Below are positions 39,102-48,757 of a stretch of 64,000 bases of DNA, one piece after another. The translations under genes were made by a program, and so were the position numbers. Under the pieces are notes generated by a model. The model had not been told where the DNA came from and did no database searches. It was given only the letters and a program-made list of their open reading frames with translations. The DNA is from Sergeia podlipaevii (lineage: Eukaryota > Euglenozoa > Kinetoplastea > Trypanosomatida > Trypanosomatidae). The stretch's first letter is position 1. The number at the start of each line of letters is the position of its first letter. The stretch spans positions 62,001-126,000 of the forward strand of contig JASANZ010002271.1 of NCBI GenBank assembly GCA_030849805.1. Reading direction: 5' to 3'.

Positions 39102-39665
39102 AGCCTTGAGTTGAAAGGGAAAACAAGAATGGTGAAAGAGGAACAAGAAGTCGGTGTTTGTCATACATAATGTACATGCATTTGCTCACTCCTCATATAC
39201 GTACAAAGGGAAGGGGAGAGAGAGATGCATAAGTGATTCTTATCTGGAAGTTGTAAACTACGTTTATTCATAGAACGCCAACACGTGCATTATTGTTGGT
39301 TTACATAGAGAGAGAGAGAAATACTGTATGAAATATAAAAAGGCGCTATTTACGCACAATTGTTTCTTTTTTATTATTATTATTGTATTTGTCATTACCT
39401 TCACTGTACTTTTATATATACTTTTGAATTTGAGAAAAAAAAAAAAAACGTATGCCTGTGACATACTTACAGCTTTCACTATTGTATGGTCATATATAAC
39501 TTGAAATTTTGTATCGGCGTGTAAGACATTTTGAGCTATATATTTTTTTGCTTCTTTTGTATTTCTACGTGTGTTTCTCCATGTTATATTACATACTTGT
39601 ACTGATTAAACTTATTCACCTCTTTCTATTTTCTTTAAGTATCTGATTGACATCTTTGGAAGGGA
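39102..39665 (+). other. Spacer before the Sec20-like gene
   Basis: AT-rich spacer. The tract CACCTCTTTCTATTTTCTTT is followed by AAG (AG 39638-39639), a good splice acceptor giving a 26-base leader. Confidence 0.6.
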
Positions 39666-40574
39666 ATGCCAAGTCTACAGTTCCGCTCTAAAATAGGAGA
39701 AAGTAGTCATACGCAACAAAATGATGTTGTCAATGCTTCTACCGCCGCACAGACGGTGCTTAGTGTAGAGTTTCTTAGCAAAGTCAGAGACAAAGCCAGA
39801 GTGGCGGCAGAGGAACTCACGAGTGCGCAACGGCGGGCTCTACAAGACCGCCGCAGCGTCGCCGCCAAGGGCAGTCTTGCGCTAGCCGTCAGTCATTCAC
39901 AGAAGATTGTGAAGCTCTTGGACTATGTGCGAGGACAGGTGGATCAGGAGAAACTTGCCAGTACCGCAACAGCAAGTAGAACCACCACTCCCGCTGCAAC
40001 ACCAGTACGTGGCGTACATGGGGGAAGAGCTGGCGGTGGTGCGCCTCTCTTCTCTTCTTCCTCTTCAGCCGCGAAGGCACTACAGGCGGCAATCGCACCA
40101 GAAGAAATAACGACAACCTCCTCTTCTCCTTCGCAAATGATAGCAATGATGGCAGAAATAGAGACTTCACGCGCAGCGCTACGTCGCGCGCTACCACGAG
40201 CAATCTGCACCTTGGAAGCATCTGGCGGTGCTGGTGGCGACGACGAGGAAAGCGCAGCAGCCAGCACTGCGGCCTCGCTCCGCCACCTCATGCGCACCCG
40301 AGCGCTTCTGTCAATGGAAATGAAGAAGGTGGAAACCGCAGTCCAGGAATTTGAGGGCAGCAGCGATGCACTCGGAGCACTCAACACGGCGTTGTTAGAC
40401 GTGCATGGCACGATGGAAATGGCACAAAAGATGGTGAGGCAACTCTTGAAGGTACAGTCGCGCGATGATGTGTGCCTGCGTGTGTCGGTTGGTGTGTTTG
40501 TGCTCGTTGTGCTTTACATCATAGCGCAGAGAGTGTTTGGGTTCTTTCCAGTTACGGTATATGTCTCTCTCTGA
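39666..40574 (+). CDS. Sec20-family SNARE
   Basis: 302 residues. Sec20 (BNIP1 in animals) is an ER-resident Q-SNARE used in Golgi-to-ER retrograde fusion. The C-terminal third fits well: LRHLMRTRALLSMEMKKVET, then SSDALGALNTALLDVHGTME and AQKMVRQLLKVQSRDD (about residues 205-270) follow the Sec20 pattern of a helix ending in GTIxLGRKLIxKYxRRExTD, and a tail anchor, VSVGVFVLVVLYIIAQRVFG (about 273-292), ends in a short luminal tail. The N-terminal part is helical and charged, and an Ala/Thr/Ser-rich insert (about 98-160) separates it from the SNARE helix. There is no signal peptide, as expected of a tail-anchored protein. Related tail-anchored SNAREs such as Use1 are a less likely alternative. 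Confidence 0.78.
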   Translation: MPSLQFRSKIGESSHTQQNDVVNASTAAQTVLSVEFLSKVRDKARVAAEELTSAQRRALQDRRSVAAKGSLALAVSHSQKIVKLLDYVRGQVDQEKLASTATASRTTTPAATPVRGVHGGRAGGGAPLFSSSSSAAKALQAAIAPEEITTTSSSPSQMIAMMAEIETSRAALRRALPRAICTLEASGGAGGDDEESAAASTAASLRHLMRTRALLSMEMKKVETAVQEFEGSSDALGALNTALLDVHGTMEMAQKMVRQLLKVQSRDDVCLRVSVGVFVLVVLYIIAQRVFGFFPVTVYVSL

Positions 40575-41144
40575 AGGAACGAGTAGAGATACTCGCCGAA
40601 TATGTGGAGATATCTCTCTCTCTTTCTCCTGTTATCTTGCTGTTGGATATTGTTGATTTCGGTCTCTCTAGGAGAGTTTGAGAGCCCTGTTTGTGCTTTA
40701 TTGCTTTCAAAAATAGGGAGAGAACCGTGGGCTGTTTCGTAGAAGGAATGAAAAATAAAGGGAAGAAATGATAGGATGCACGCTTCCCATTCTTCTCATA
40801 TTGTTTTTTTTTTTAAAACCATTCCTGCCACTACTTTTCACTTTTGTTTCTTTTTTTTTTTTTCGCAATCCTCACTTTATCTTTAGAATAATAAAAGTGC
40901 GCATACTGTGCTCTTCTGATTGCGTGCTTGAGAGAGAAAGAAAGAAAGAAAGAGAACCATCAAACGAGGGCTCTGCTGGGTACAACACACTCTAGTGGAA
41001 GGCCCTCTTCTCATTATTCTTCTTCGCAAAAGGGCTATCCAGTTGCACTATACATTCAACACTATTATTATTATTTTCTTTTGTATTATATATAATATTT
41101 GAACGTTGGAGAGGGAAAATATTTTGATAAACTAGCACCCTTGA
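40575..41144 (+). other. Spacer before the 2242-aa gene
   Basis: AT-rich spacer with T runs and a GAAA repeat (about 40935-40952). Candidate splice acceptors are AG 40885-40886, after a long T tract, and AG 41110-41111. Confidence 0.55.
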
Positions 41145-44100
41145 ATGAAGTCTCAAGGAAACAATGAGAAGGGCGACGCTGCCGTGGGCGGCACCTCCTC
41201 TAGCGGCAAGCCCTTCACATCTCCGCGCAGAGGTATCTATGAAGACTTCTCCTTCCGCTTTGCCTCCACATACGTCGCTGTTCCACCAACCCAAAATGCA
41301 GGCAACACCGGTGGTCACCAAGGCACCAACCTTGACGAGAGCACAACGAGCATGGCGAGCAGCAACCTTCAGTCTTCTCGAGGTGGACATGCACTGGCTG
41401 GGGCAGGCGGAGGGGCAGCAACCCCACGGCACACGCAGCAACAGCAGCATCAGACACCGCACGGTAACGGCTACTACGGCACCGCTAGCCACAAGGCGAC
41501 AGCCTCTGCGCCGACTGCAGCGCCCGTCTCCTTCGATGGTGCTCTCAGCACGTCCACACTCAGCCACGACGAGCAGCCGCTTGGAGACGCAGATGCTGGA
41601 CGCAACTTTAAGCGCCGGCAACGTCTGACCGCAGATAAGATGCTTGGCATTTCTCTGATGGGAATCGCGCAAGCGCAGAACCCCAACACAGCTCCTCTCT
41701 TTGCCGGATCCACAGAAAACAGCGGTGGCCTTAAGGCAGTCTCGCAGAGCACCTATCACCCCATCACTCGCCGCTTGCTGCCACCGTCTCTCGGGCTCGC
41801 AGCGGGCACTGAACTCATTGGCACTCAGTCCAATGTGTTCGCCATGACGGTGGAAGAGCGGAGCGCGCGTCTGCGCCGTGAGAAGGGAGAAAACACATTA
41901 CTGTTTGACTGGTGGAATCAGCGTGAGAGTGTGAGGATGCATTTTAGAGAACGGGCCGCGATTGAGAAGGCAATCAGCGGACAGTTGCTAGATGCTGTGA
42001 GGGATCTGGTGGTGGGTGAGGAGGGCTACTGGATAGATGAGCTCTGCCATAGCCAAATCAAAGGCAGCGATGTGTGCGTGAATCCAAAGCTCAAGCCATA
42101 CACCTCAGGTCCATCCTCTTCCTCCTTTGGCGGTGGTAACATGAGACGAAACCGGGGCACGGATATGATGTCGCAGTCGAACGGCATATCAGCAGTAGGG
42201 GCTACCACGCGAGGCGTGATCATCCCTATTAAAAACATGGAGATTCTCTTTCGAGCGCTGCGGCTGCTCATGCATGAGCGCGCGGGCGCGCTGCTGAGGT
42301 CGTATAAAGAAAGCGTCAGTACTATTGCAAACTCACAGGCAGAAGTCGCGGCGTTGAAGCAGCGTAACAGTGTAGGCAACCGCGAAGCGAGTGGGAAATC
42401 CTTCCATGCGCCGCCTGGCTCCCCTCTTGGGCTGATCCCCAGTCCGGGCAGTAGCTCCGCCGAAGATATGCAAGCAGAGCAGGCGAGAAAGCAGCGCGAG
42501 TGCTCTGAGGAGCTCCTCAACTCCCTCATCAATACACAGCAGGAGCTTGCGACGGAGATACGCACCGTCAGCAGACATAACGGCAATAATTTGACCACTG
42601 ACGGCGCCGCACTTGTACCTTCGTGTATTGCATTACCCCCCGAGCGTGCTCTCTCGCCGGTCATTAGTATTGAGACTGCCACCTCTGTCGCACTCATGTG
42701 GAAGATTCTTGAGCAGGTGCGTACGGTCGTGCCTGGGGTGGACTTTGCTCTACAACTCCTCAGTCACTACATCATCCCGCACGTGTATGAGCACTACGCC
42801 GGGTTTGAGTCGACTTTGCCAAACATGGGCGGCCTCAGTGAGCAGATCGCTCAGCTAAGTGCCGTGCCACTGCGCGTGAACACAAGTCGCTGGGCACATG
42901 AAGCTGTCATGCAATGCAAGGAGGACACGCGTTATATGGAATACGCAATGAAGCGCTGGGCACTGCGTACGTGGCGCAGCAGCGTTGTGCTGCACCGCCG
43001 GCTGCTTGTGAAGGCGAACGCAGTGGGCAACTCGATGGCGCGGCTGCGGCGACGTCTGATGCTGCGCTCAGTGTTTGACGCGTGGAGATTTGAAGCCCGT
43101 GAGAGCTCCAATCATACCTACATGTCTCTCATTGAAGGGGACTACAGGGCGTTCATCAACGGCTCCAGTGTAACCCGTCAGGTGGAGGATTTTATGGCTC
43201 CTACGCAGACTACGACTATCCCCAACTTCGACCGTACAAAGTTTATCGCAACGAAGCTCGCGGAAACCGCACGGCACATTAAACCGCGTGCACCGGCACA
43301 GAACAAGCACAGATCATCCCCAATACCATCAAAGCCGACGACCACTTTTGTCTCCAAGGGAGGTATTCCGTTGCCCTCTGTTCAGAAGCCCTCAAACCAG
43401 CAACAGAACAGCACCCCCCGCAGCAGCGGCGAGCACGCCGGCAGTGAGAACGACAGACATAATAGTGAGCGTACCACCGCACATCCCTCGCTAGTTGAAG
43501 TAGATGCCGCCACCCTGCAACCCTCAGCACGCCATGTGTCTCATGGAGGAGAGCTGCAGAATAGCGAACTGCCACTGGAGCTGGTTTCCGTCTCTGTGTA
43601 CTCTCCAGGCGATACTGTTCGAGTCCAGGACCAGAACGACTTTGAACTTCCCGCACTCTTCGCACCGGGTCACAGTCCGCCCGCGCAGCAGCAGCCTATC
43701 ACGGATATATGTGGCGCTGACGAGATCGCCGCACTACGGGCGAGCGTCGATTCCCTCTGCAGTCGTCCTTCGAGTGAGCGCAGGCAGACAAGTCACTCGG
43801 GTATTCCCAGCTCTGCTGGCACCACATCGCAGCTTCGCCTGACCCGCCCGGGTGGACGGCCACGTACCTTCCTCAGGGGAGAGGAGCAGAACCGTGTAGG
43901 CGGAGGCAACGGTATACTACGCGCGAAGGCAGTTGGCACCTTCGAGGACATGCTTGCAAGACTGCGCGGAGCAGATGAGGTGTGCACGCACCTGCGAAGC
44001 GAACTTGCTATTCAGAGCAAGCTCATGAGTGCCATGGAGCTAGAGAAGCGCCAACTGCAAGAGCGCAACCGCCAGCTTGAAGCCGACCTTCTGCGTACTG

Positions 44101-47100
44101 TGAGCGAGAAGCTCCATTGCTTGAACGTGGTGCAGGAGAAGCAGTTTCAACTTGCAGAGAAGGATCGTCGCATCACTCAGCTCAAGTCACGCCTGCGTGC
44201 GCATCGCAACCGACCTTGGCAAAAAACAGTCCTTCGCGTCGTGGGAGAAATGTGTGGCGTGTCGACCGAGGCTGCTGAGGAGGCGGACGAGCAGCGCATT
44301 CACAAGGACCTCAAGTCCGACAGTGGCGAGCGTGCAGCGGCAAAGAAAGACGGCGACAGGGCACAGCGAGGCGGCTCCATCAACAAGGAAGAAGATGATG
44401 GCTTGGACGATGAAGACCACGTCGTCACAGCCCTCTTTGCTGCCCAGCAGGCCCGTGAGGCAGAAGAAGAGCGCCTGTTCGGTCAGCTTGCCCCCATTGT
44501 GCTGTCCTCTACCAACTCCCTTCCTGATGCCCTGGTGCTCCTGCAGGACTGGGGCAACAGCTGCCTCAACGATCTTCAATCCCTCGACGATCTCAAGGGC
44601 GGTGCCCTTTCTCTTAGGCTGGGTACATTTTCCGAGGAAGTACGCAATGGCGTGTTGCTGAGTCGTCTACTATTCTACCTTGCTCTCCCACGATACTTGC
44701 AGCGCACAGCCGTCAGCGATGAAGGGCACGCCGTATCCTCATACGTCAAGTTGAAGGTGGGTATCGAAGATGCGGGGAACAACAGCAGCACAAATGCTAA
44801 TCACACTGCAACCAGTTTTGACAAGGCCGTCAACATGGCAGGGGAACCTTTGGCGAGCGATACTGCCATTGGAATAAACGCAAATGATTTTCCAGATAGG
44901 CGGCGGCAACTGCTGGAGAAACGCAATGTGCAGCTGGACGCGCCATACCCCACGTACGCGGAGTGCTTCGGCGATCTTCTCAACATGCGGCCCAGTGAAC
45001 GCATGACGCTACTCTTGCAGTTCGCAACTGAGCTCGTGACTGGGGCAGACTACGTGACCAGTGACGCGCTGGAGATGCGCCGGCAGGCTGTTCACGAGGC
45101 CGTGTTTGACACTCTTGACCTTGAAGCTCCCACCCCTGCGGGTCGCATTGAGCTCCAAGAGATCATCGATCCTCACTCGCTCGCAATGGGCGAGAGGGCC
45201 TCAGTGGTGACGCTCATGGCGCTCCTGTACACACGCTTTGCGCATCCATTTAATCACAAGAGCCGCCAGAGCGCGGAGGTGGAGCGTGCGGCGGTTATCT
45301 ACCTTCTGAGTGGTGGGCAATCATTTCGCCTGCAGCAGCAGCAGCAGCAGCAGCAGAGTGGCTTCAGCAAGCTCGCCATCCCGGACAGTGCTGTCAGCAA
45401 CGAGGACAACAAAAGCAAGGGTTTCAGCGTTGGCGAGGCCTCTACTCAGGACGGTAGCAAGCGGCTGCTGACCACGACGGAGGAGGAGTTCATGGCCAAA
45501 CTGGAAGACGACGACAAGAGCCCTTGGCAACTCTTCAAAGAGAGATGCCTACCAGTATTTGGCACTGCCGCTCATCCATTCCTTCTCCGAGGCAATTTCT
45601 GGCCAAGCGACGCGTTTGACTCCCCCTTTCTGGCGGATGTACTCGGTGAGCTCGGCATGGCGCTGAACCGCTCCTTGCAGCTGCACCGGTGGCACGTCAC
45701 GCTCTCCTGCCTGGTGCCGGTGCTCACGTACTCTGGACTGTCGCGGGGCGTCTTCACAGGTCCGCGAGCATCCCCCACCGCACTGCGAGTTGGGCTGGAG
45801 CGCGAGGGCAACTGGGAGTTCCCGCTACACGCAGCATGTATAACTGCTCTCTTAAAGCTAAGGGCAGAAGCGATGCGGTATGCAGTTCGGAAAGGTTATC
45901 TTGCGCAGCAAGACGTGCTCATCGTGCCTTCGCAGTTACCCACTGACACTGGCATTCAGGTGAGCGAGGGCCTTCCTGTTGCCGCAGCGGCTTCTGCTGC
46001 TCTAGCAACTGGAGGGGTCATTGGTGGGCCTAACTCGAGTCATCTTACGACTAGCAAGCGCGGCAGTCTCGCTATTGCCGGTGTGGACGAAAGCGCGCCT
46101 GTAAACTCACTGTTCAGCGATGACTCTCTCATGTCCCGAGAAAGCTCCGCACTGCTGAGCGCTCTTGGCGCCGTGTCGAGCGACCTACTGAGCCTCTTCC
46201 TGAATCGCTCTGTCCTCTCTGCCGAGCTGGCACTGCCGACGCTTGACCTTGGTGGCTGGCGCTTGCTGTGCGCTGACTTGCGCCTTATCACATTGACCTT
46301 GGAGGAGGAAAAATCAATGCCGCTCGATATGGAGGTGGTCACGGAAATCTTCTTTGCGGCGGTATCAGCCCTCACGTATTACGATCAGGGTAGTTTTGTT
46401 GGAAGTGTTTTAGGAAGCAATACTGCGAGCAACGTGTATGGGACGGCAGCGGTAGCAACAGGCGCTATGGGGAGGCCTGGTGTTGGTGCCGGGGCAGGCC
46501 ACACACGCATGAGTATGGGAGGTATCACAGATGCCATGTCTGGCTCCCTCCGGACTACCAAGGGGGATGAATTGTCAGGTGGGCCCAACGCGGTGGCGAT
46601 GCCAACGATGGGAACTGCCATGACGTACCCCGTCTTCGCAGTTGCGATGGTGCTAGTGGCTGACGCCATGTATCCTCCGCCGAAGAGGCGGGGACGAAAC
46701 CATGGATCAACTGGGACCGCCCGTCCCAATGGTAACCTCACTTTGCCTGGCAGCACCACCAGCTCTACACGGGGCTTCACAGATGACCACTGCTCCAGCA
46801 ACGCCACAGGGGCGGCGGTGGCGAGTCCGCTTGGCCAGGCATTGCCTCATGCCCGCGATTCTGCAGGGGAGCTTTTCCACAAGACAAAGGACAGAAAGGG
46901 TTCCAACACCGGGAACCCAGACGTCTTGTGGAACCCTAACTCTAGCGGGGCACGTGCTCGAGATGCTGCTGCTGCCAACAACAACAACAACAACAATGAG
47001 GCAGGTGAGAGACGCGGCAGTGACGGGGACAGGACTTCGGAATCTAGTGCGCGCGGTGTAGACCCCTCCGAGGAGTTTGGTGATACTTTCATCGAGGGCG

Positions 47101-47873
47101 GCGGCGACAATAGCACTTCTGCACCGATTGACGAAGGGCTCGTGCGTGGCGGCCGCAATGTGCACAGCAACAGCAACGAGAAGATTGTGTGGTTAGCGGA
47201 TGCTCTAAAGCGCCTCGTCTATGAGTATGTGGTGCCCTCCCCCGCTAGCACCATCAACGACAAGCCTCGCTCTGTCATCAAGCGCCTCACAATGGGAGTG
47301 GGCACACAGGAAGTGCTTGGTTGGTTCGGTCCATCCATCGTGGTGGTGTACAACGCGTACAGCAAGGACGTCTACGGCGCAGCGGGGATGGAGAAGGAGG
47401 ACCTACTGAGGCTTCTGCGCGATGCGATGCTCACGAGCACGGAGATATCGCAGTTTTTGGTGTACGAACTCTTCCAGCACTGCTGCATTACACGCAAGGC
47501 TATCGAGGAGTTTGCCGGAGCGAAACGCCGCGAACTGGATGGAAAGCCGCGCGACTCGCAGAAGTCACGGAAGCCAGCCCCGCGCGCGGTGAGTATCATG
47601 GACCCACGCACCAACGTTGTCTCGTCTGGAAAGCGGAAGGATATTCAGGTACTGACGTTTGAAGGCTTTGTAGAGTTTCTTTGTGTGCTGTGCCACTTCA
47701 AGCAGCCGAATCCTCTTATCCCATTTGAGCAACGCCTTGGTTCCTTCTTGCGGCGCTCCGTGCTGAGACCACTCAGCCATAAGGTGGAAAATCTTTCTGC
47801 CGTGCTGAGTCGCGCGAAGCTTGCAAAGGAAATTCAAGATGAGGAAACGGAAGGCATTCAGAAAACGAGATAG
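41145..47873 (+). CDS. Giant cytoskeletal-type protein with Sfi1-like, coiled-coil, CH-like and EF-hand-like parts
   Basis: 2242 residues from ATG 41145. Regions in order: a low-complexity start; an IQ/Sfi1-like stretch (about 598-650) with two W-containing units, MKRWALRTWRSSV and RRLMLRSVFDAWRFEA, a pattern known to bind centrin or calmodulin; a coiled coil (about 944-1022, AIQSKLMSAMELEKRQLQER and on); a CH-like helical domain (about 1125-1300, VLLQDWGNSCLNDL and EEVRNGVLLSRLLFYLALP); an eight-Gln run; then two modules at about 1674-1846 and 2020-2205 with the order helix, F/LLRDA-type helix, F-containing helix, and a (T/M)(F/Y)xxFVxxL(C/V) helix, resembling paired EF-hands without obvious calcium loops. 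This combination is typical of basal body, axoneme or other microtubule-associated proteins. The exact family is not identified. Confidence 0.75.
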   Translation: MKSQGNNEKGDAAVGGTSSSGKPFTSPRRGIYEDFSFRFASTYVAVPPTQNAGNTGGHQGTNLDESTTSMASSNLQSSRGGHALAGAGGGAATPRHTQQQQHQTPHGNGYYGTASHKATASAPTAAPVSFDGALSTSTLSHDEQPLGDADAGRNFKRRQRLTADKMLGISLMGIAQAQNPNTAPLFAGSTENSGGLKAVSQSTYHPITRRLLPPSLGLAAGTELIGTQSNVFAMTVEERSARLRREKGENTLLFDWWNQRESVRMHFRERAAIEKAISGQLLDAVRDLVVGEEGYWIDELCHSQIKGSDVCVNPKLKPYTSGPSSSSFGGGNMRRNRGTDMMSQSNGISAVGATTRGVIIPIKNMEILFRALRLLMHERAGALLRSYKESVSTIANSQAEVAALKQRNSVGNREASGKSFHAPPGSPLGLIPSPGSSSAEDMQAEQARKQRECSEELLNSLINTQQELATEIRTVSRHNGNNLTTDGAALVPSCIALPPERALSPVISIETATSVALMWKILEQVRTVVPGVDFALQLLSHYIIPHVYEHYAGFESTLPNMGGLSEQIAQLSAVPLRVNTSRWAHEAVMQCKEDTRYMEYAMKRWALRTWRSSVVLHRRLLVKANAVGNSMARLRRRLMLRSVFDAWRFEARESSNHTYMSLIEGDYRAFINGSSVTRQVEDFMAPTQTTTIPNFDRTKFIATKLAETARHIKPRAPAQNKHRSSPIPSKPTTTFVSKGGIPLPSVQKPSNQQQNSTPRSSGEHAGSENDRHNSERTTAHPSLVEVDAATLQPSARHVSHGGELQNSELPLELVSVSVYSPGDTVRVQDQNDFELPALFAPGHSPPAQQQPITDICGADEIAALRASVDSLCSRPSSERRQTSHSGIPSSAGTTSQLRLTRPGGRPRTFLRGEEQNRVGGGNGILRAKAVGTFEDMLARLRGADEVCTHLRSELAIQSKLMSAMELEKRQLQERNRQLEADLLRTVSEKLHCLNVVQEKQFQLAEKDRRITQLKSRLRAHRNRPWQKTVLRVVGEMCGVSTEAAEEADEQRIHKDLKSDSGERAAAKKDGDRAQRGGSINKEEDDGLDDEDHVVTALFAAQQAREAEEERLFGQLAPIVLSSTNSLPDALVLLQDWGNSCLNDLQSLDDLKGGALSLRLGTFSEEVRNGVLLSRLLFYLALPRYLQRTAVSDEGHAVSSYVKLKVGIEDAGNNSSTNANHTATSFDKAVNMAGEPLASDTAIGINANDFPDRRRQLLEKRNVQLDAPYPTYAECFGDLLNMRPSERMTLLLQFATELVTGADYVTSDALEMRRQAVHEAVFDTLDLEAPTPAGRIELQEIIDPHSLAMGERASVVTLMALLYTRFAHPFNHKSRQSAEVERAAVIYLLSGGQSFRLQQQQQQQQSGFSKLAIPDSAVSNEDNKSKGFSVGEASTQDGSKRLLTTTEEEFMAKLEDDDKSPWQLFKERCLPVFGTAAHPFLLRGNFWPSDAFDSPFLADVLGELGMALNRSLQLHRWHVTLSCLVPVLTYSGLSRGVFTGPRASPTALRVGLEREGNWEFPLHAACITALLKLRAEAMRYAVRKGYLAQQDVLIVPSQLPTDTGIQVSEGLPVAAAASAALATGGVIGGPNSSHLTTSKRGSLAIAGVDESAPVNSLFSDDSLMSRESSALLSALGAVSSDLLSLFLNRSVLSAELALPTLDLGGWRLLCADLRLITLTLEEEKSMPLDMEVVTEIFFAAVSALTYYDQGSFVGSVLGSNTASNVYGTAAVATGAMGRPGVGAGAGHTRMSMGGITDAMSGSLRTTKGDELSGGPNAVAMPTMGTAMTYPVFAVAMVLVADAMYPPPKRRGRNHGSTGTARPNGNLTLPGSTTSSTRGFTDDHCSSNATGAAVASPLGQALPHARDSAGELFHKTKDRKGSNTGNPDVLWNPNSSGARARDAAAANNNNNNNEAGERRGSDGDRTSESSARGVDPSEEFGDTFIEGGGDNSTSAPIDEGLVRGGRNVHSNSNEKIVWLADALKRLVYEYVVPSPASTINDKPRSVIKRLTMGVGTQEVLGWFGPSIVVVYNAYSKDVYGAAGMEKEDLLRLLRDAMLTSTEISQFLVYELFQHCCITRKAIEEFAGAKRRELDGKPRDSQKSRKPAPRAVSIMDPRTNVVSSGKRKDIQVLTFEGFVEFLCVLCHFKQPNPLIPFEQRLGSFLRRSVLRPLSHKVENLSAVLSRAKLAKEIQDEETEGIQKTR
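45333..45356 (+). repeat. (CAG)8 coding for polyglutamine
   Basis: Eight perfect CAG codons within the 2242-residue protein encode eight glutamines between the CH-like region and an Asp/Glu-rich linker. Confidence 0.95.
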
Positions 47874-48757
47874 AGGGAGAGTAGCGAGTCGCTCGTATTT
47901 CTTTCTCTTCTTTTGTGTATATATATGTGTGTGTGTGTGTGTACATGTATCTGCCAGAGTGTGCTAGCTGCGAGTTGGTTTCTATTTAGTACCTTTTTGT
48001 TATTATATCTCTTATGGAATTCTCCCCTCCCCCTCCCCTCCCTTGCCTTTCTGCTGCTGCATGGCGGTATGGTATCTATAAAGAAAGAAATAAATGGGAG
48101 AGAGTGAGAGGTGTTGTGTGAGCATATTGACATGTAAATACAAAGTTAATGACGTGTAATGTATAGAGTAGAGGCTTTTTTCAGCTATCTTATCCCCATT
48201 ATCTGTTTATTCATTTATTTATGCATGTGCGTTCTCTCATGCTCATACAATTGAAAGTAGCGAACAATACAAATGTACATATATATAGATAACCGTGCAA
48301 CGGGATCTTCTTACTTCCGTTGCACTGCCGATGACAGAAGGTGAATCTATTTGCAATCTCAAATGGCTCTAGTTCCCCCCCCCCCCTCCCCTCTTCTCTC
48401 TTCCTCTTATTCTTACTCTTATGTGTTGCTGCTGTCGTTAAGGAGCATGAAAGTATAGGTAGTGATTGCAGCATTTTAACTTGCATATATATTTATATAT
48501 TAATATAGAATATTATTTATTTACTTATTTGTTATTTGTGCTCTTCTATTTAGCACGCTGACAAGTGCAGGGCAGTCATATCGTGACACACAGATAGAGG
48601 AAGACGAAGTGAAGGTACATACGTGCACACGTTGCTGAGAGGAAGTAAAGAAAGAAATAAAAAGCAAATATAGAAATCAAATAGTGGCTTTTGGCTTATT
48701 TCTTTTCTTTTTTTGCTTTTTTTTTGTCTCGTCAATTTTTAGAGATTCAATTTCAAA
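47874..48757 (+). other. Spacer before the START-like membrane protein
   Basis: AT-rich spacer with GT, TA and C runs; no other gene seen. Its final part contains the splice acceptor listed separately. Confidence 0.65.
48687..48742 (+). promoter_or_regulatory. Strong trans-splice acceptor for the START-like gene
   Basis: A dense T-rich tract (48687-48740) ends in TTTTTAG with AG 48741-48742, leaving a 15-base leader before ATG 48758. This tight spacing supports the chosen start. Confidence 0.6.

Noticed and set aside
40992..41759. Reverse-strand frame of 255 codons
   Set aside because: It lies largely opposite the start of the 2242-residue gene, has no recognisable domain, and all supported genes are on the + strand. 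It is a shadow frame of GC-rich coding DNA.
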